Positions 62,845 through 64,000 of a stretch of DNA of 64,000 bases are shown one piece after another. The notes under the pieces were generated by a model. The model was given only the letters and a program-made list of their open reading frames with translations. It was not told the origin of the DNA and did not search any database. The position numbers and the translations under genes were made by a program. Source of the DNA: Leuconostoc citreum (GTDB lineage Bacteria; Bacillota; Bacilli; Lactobacillales; Lactobacillaceae); assembly GCF_004354555.1 (NCBI RefSeq), contig NZ_PUFH01000004.1:310001-374000 (forward strand). The letters run 5' to 3'. How positions within the stretch are numbered: the stretch's first letter is position 1; each line of letters starts with the position of its first letter.

Positions 62845-63726
62845 ATGTCGAAATCGCATCGCGGAACAATTGTGTCTGCAATTGTAGCCGTGGGTATTGT
62901 TGCGGCTATTGGAACAGCTTATGCAACACGTGACAAAGGAAATTCTGGCACATCTATCACAGCAGTTGGTTCAACGGCGTTGCAGCCATTTGTTGAATCA
63001 GCAGGCGAAGAGTATGCAAAGGAGAACCTAGGCACATTCATTAACGTACAAGGTGGTGGTACTGGTACGGGCTTAAGTCAAGTTGCACAAGGTGCAGTTG
63101 ATTTAGGTAATTCTGATGTGTTTGCAGAAGAAAAAGCTGGTATTGACGCTAAAAAATTAGTTGATCATCAAGTAGCTGTTGTCGGTATTGCGCCATTGCT
63201 AAATAAAGACAATGGTGTTAGTAATTTAACCACAAATCAGTTACGTGACATTTTCACAGGTAAAGTAACCAATTGGCAGCAGGTAGGTGGCAAAAATATA
63301 AACATCGTCATTATTAACCGTGCAGCTGGTTCGGGGACACGTGCCACTTTTGAAAAGTGGGGACTAGGTGGCGCGCAAAGCCTTTCCGCGCAAGAACAAG
63401 ATTCTTCTGGTATGGTGCGTTCCATTGTTGCAACAACACCAGGAGCCGTTTCATATGCTTCGTTTGGTTATATTGATCGTTCAGTCACTGCACCTTCAGT
63501 AGATAACATTGCCCCTACTAATGCAAATGTTATTGACGGTAGGTACCCAATTTGGTCTTATGAGCATGTTTATACGAAGGGTCGACCTAATAAAGAAGTC
63601 GCGCGCTTTTTAGATTACTTAATGTCAAAGAAAGTACAAAAGACACTAGTGCCAGAGCTGGGCTATATTTCAATTCACGATATGCATGTAACGCGACAAT
63701 TAGATGGCCAATTAGTTAAAAAATAA
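62845..63726 (+). CDS. pstS: Phosphate-binding protein PstS (2)
   Basis: A 293-residue paralogue of the protein at 60409, with GSTALQPFVE, NSDVFAEEK, RAAGSGTRATFEKW. It also opens with a hydrophobic helix and lacks a lipobox. GGAGG lies eight bases before ATG 62845. It is followed by pstC, so this copy is the one linked to the transporter operon. Confidence 0.92.
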   Translation: MSKSHRGTIVSAIVAVGIVAAIGTAYATRDKGNSGTSITAVGSTALQPFVESAGEEYAKENLGTFINVQGGGTGTGLSQVAQGAVDLGNSDVFAEEKAGIDAKKLVDHQVAVVGIAPLLNKDNGVSNLTTNQLRDIFTGKVTNWQQVGGKNINIVIINRAAGSGTRATFEKWGLGGAQSLSAQEQDSSGMVRSIVATTPGAVSYASFGYIDRSVTAPSVDNIAPTNANVIDGRYPIWSYEHVYTKGRPNKEVARFLDYLMSKKVQKTLVPELGYISIHDMHVTRQLDGQLVKK

Positions 63727-63815
63727 AGTTTAAGATTCAATTAGAAGAGAACATGAGATATGATACCTGTGTTCACAAGTCCTGAATATAGGCTAAGTCA
63801 TACTTTGGAGAAAAA

Positions 63816-64000
63816 ATGGATAACATTACACAGAAGTTGATGCAAAAATCTGAATCAACGAAAAAAGATTCAATGGGCCGAGCAGTTAGTTTGGCAGCCT
63901 TAGCCCTTATTGTAATAGTCGTTGTATCGATTTTTGCTTTCGTTATGAGCCGCGGATTGTCAACATTTTTACATGATGGCGTTAGCGTGAAAGATTTCCT
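63816..64000 (+). CDS. pstC: Phosphate ABC transporter permease PstC (5' part)
   Basis: The frame from ATG 63816 runs to the end of the window with a cytosolic start (MDNITQKLMQKSESTKKDSM) and a first helix (about residues 25-44), as in PstC. It is cut by the window edge. GGAG lies upstream. pstA and pstB are expected beyond. Confidence 0.8.
   Translation, partial: MDNITQKLMQKSESTKKDSMGRAVSLAALALIVIVVVSIFAFVMSRGLSTFLHDGVSVKDF

Noticed and set aside
1-64000. CRISPR array
   Set aside because: No series of regularly spaced direct repeats with unique spacers is present. The only long tandem repeat is the gap-free microsatellite in ftsY.
1-64000. Insertion sequences
   Set aside because: No transposase frame, intact or broken, could be recognised in the window. 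The 4115-4169 inverted repeat has no associated transposase.

Overview
The window is chromosomal DNA of a low-GC Gram-positive lactic acid bacterium, most likely a Leuconostoc close to L. citreum. The main clue is a large GH70 glucansucrase whose KxYKxGKxW-type signal region and seven C-terminal APY repeats resemble, from memory, the L. citreum alternansucrase. The CIRCE element, the Gram-positive SOS box, the T-box leader and the ylxM-ffh and cdaA-cdaR-glmM operons also point to Firmicutes.

Layout. 1-2060: a few small genes and tRNA-Glu(CTC). 2060-4030: a relic of a prophage lysogeny module, with an XRE repressor, two small membrane proteins sharing duplicated leaders, a decayed early gene and a 58-residue phage-like ORF. 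4100-8140: a 21-bp inverted repeat, a SemiSWEET-like protein, a DUF4767-like exported protein, CsbD, a PNPOx-like membrane protein and a Sad/GabD-type aldehyde dehydrogenase. 8230-16944: recG, mutS, mutL, a DUF1456 gene, ndk and murB. 16948-30042: a CPA1 antiporter, cdaA-cdaR-glmM (c-di-AMP and cell wall), rnc-smc-ftsY and ylxM-ffh (signal recognition). 30095-32042: a Cof-type HAD phosphatase and hisC. 32270-38053: the glucansucrase, bracketed by two near-identical terminator repeats. 38256-42880: an exosortase G (XrtG) cluster with one likely substrate bearing a Firmicu-CTERM-like tail. 43127-49974: purA with a structured leader, a YiiX-like hydrolase, clpE without its zinc finger, a CIRCE site, a small ORF, and mreB, mreC and mreD. 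50012-52548: a tandem T-box leader with a CAC (His) specifier ahead of a polar amino acid ABC transporter. 52673-59424: cls, yfmF-yfmH, rodZ, pgsA and SOS-controlled recA. 59536-64000: the phosphate regulon (phoP, pstS, phoR, second pstS, start of pstC) with candidate PhoP boxes.

The least explored system here is the XrtG cluster: a membrane transpeptidase-like enzyme, a glycosyltransferase, a PTPS-like protein, a polytopic membrane protein and one candidate substrate in one compact operon. Other points of note are the mosaic glucansucrase with flanking direct repeats, the tandem T-box whose second unit has almost no Stem I, a 26.5-copy hexanucleotide repeat inside ftsY, and three solute-binding proteins that lack a lipobox.
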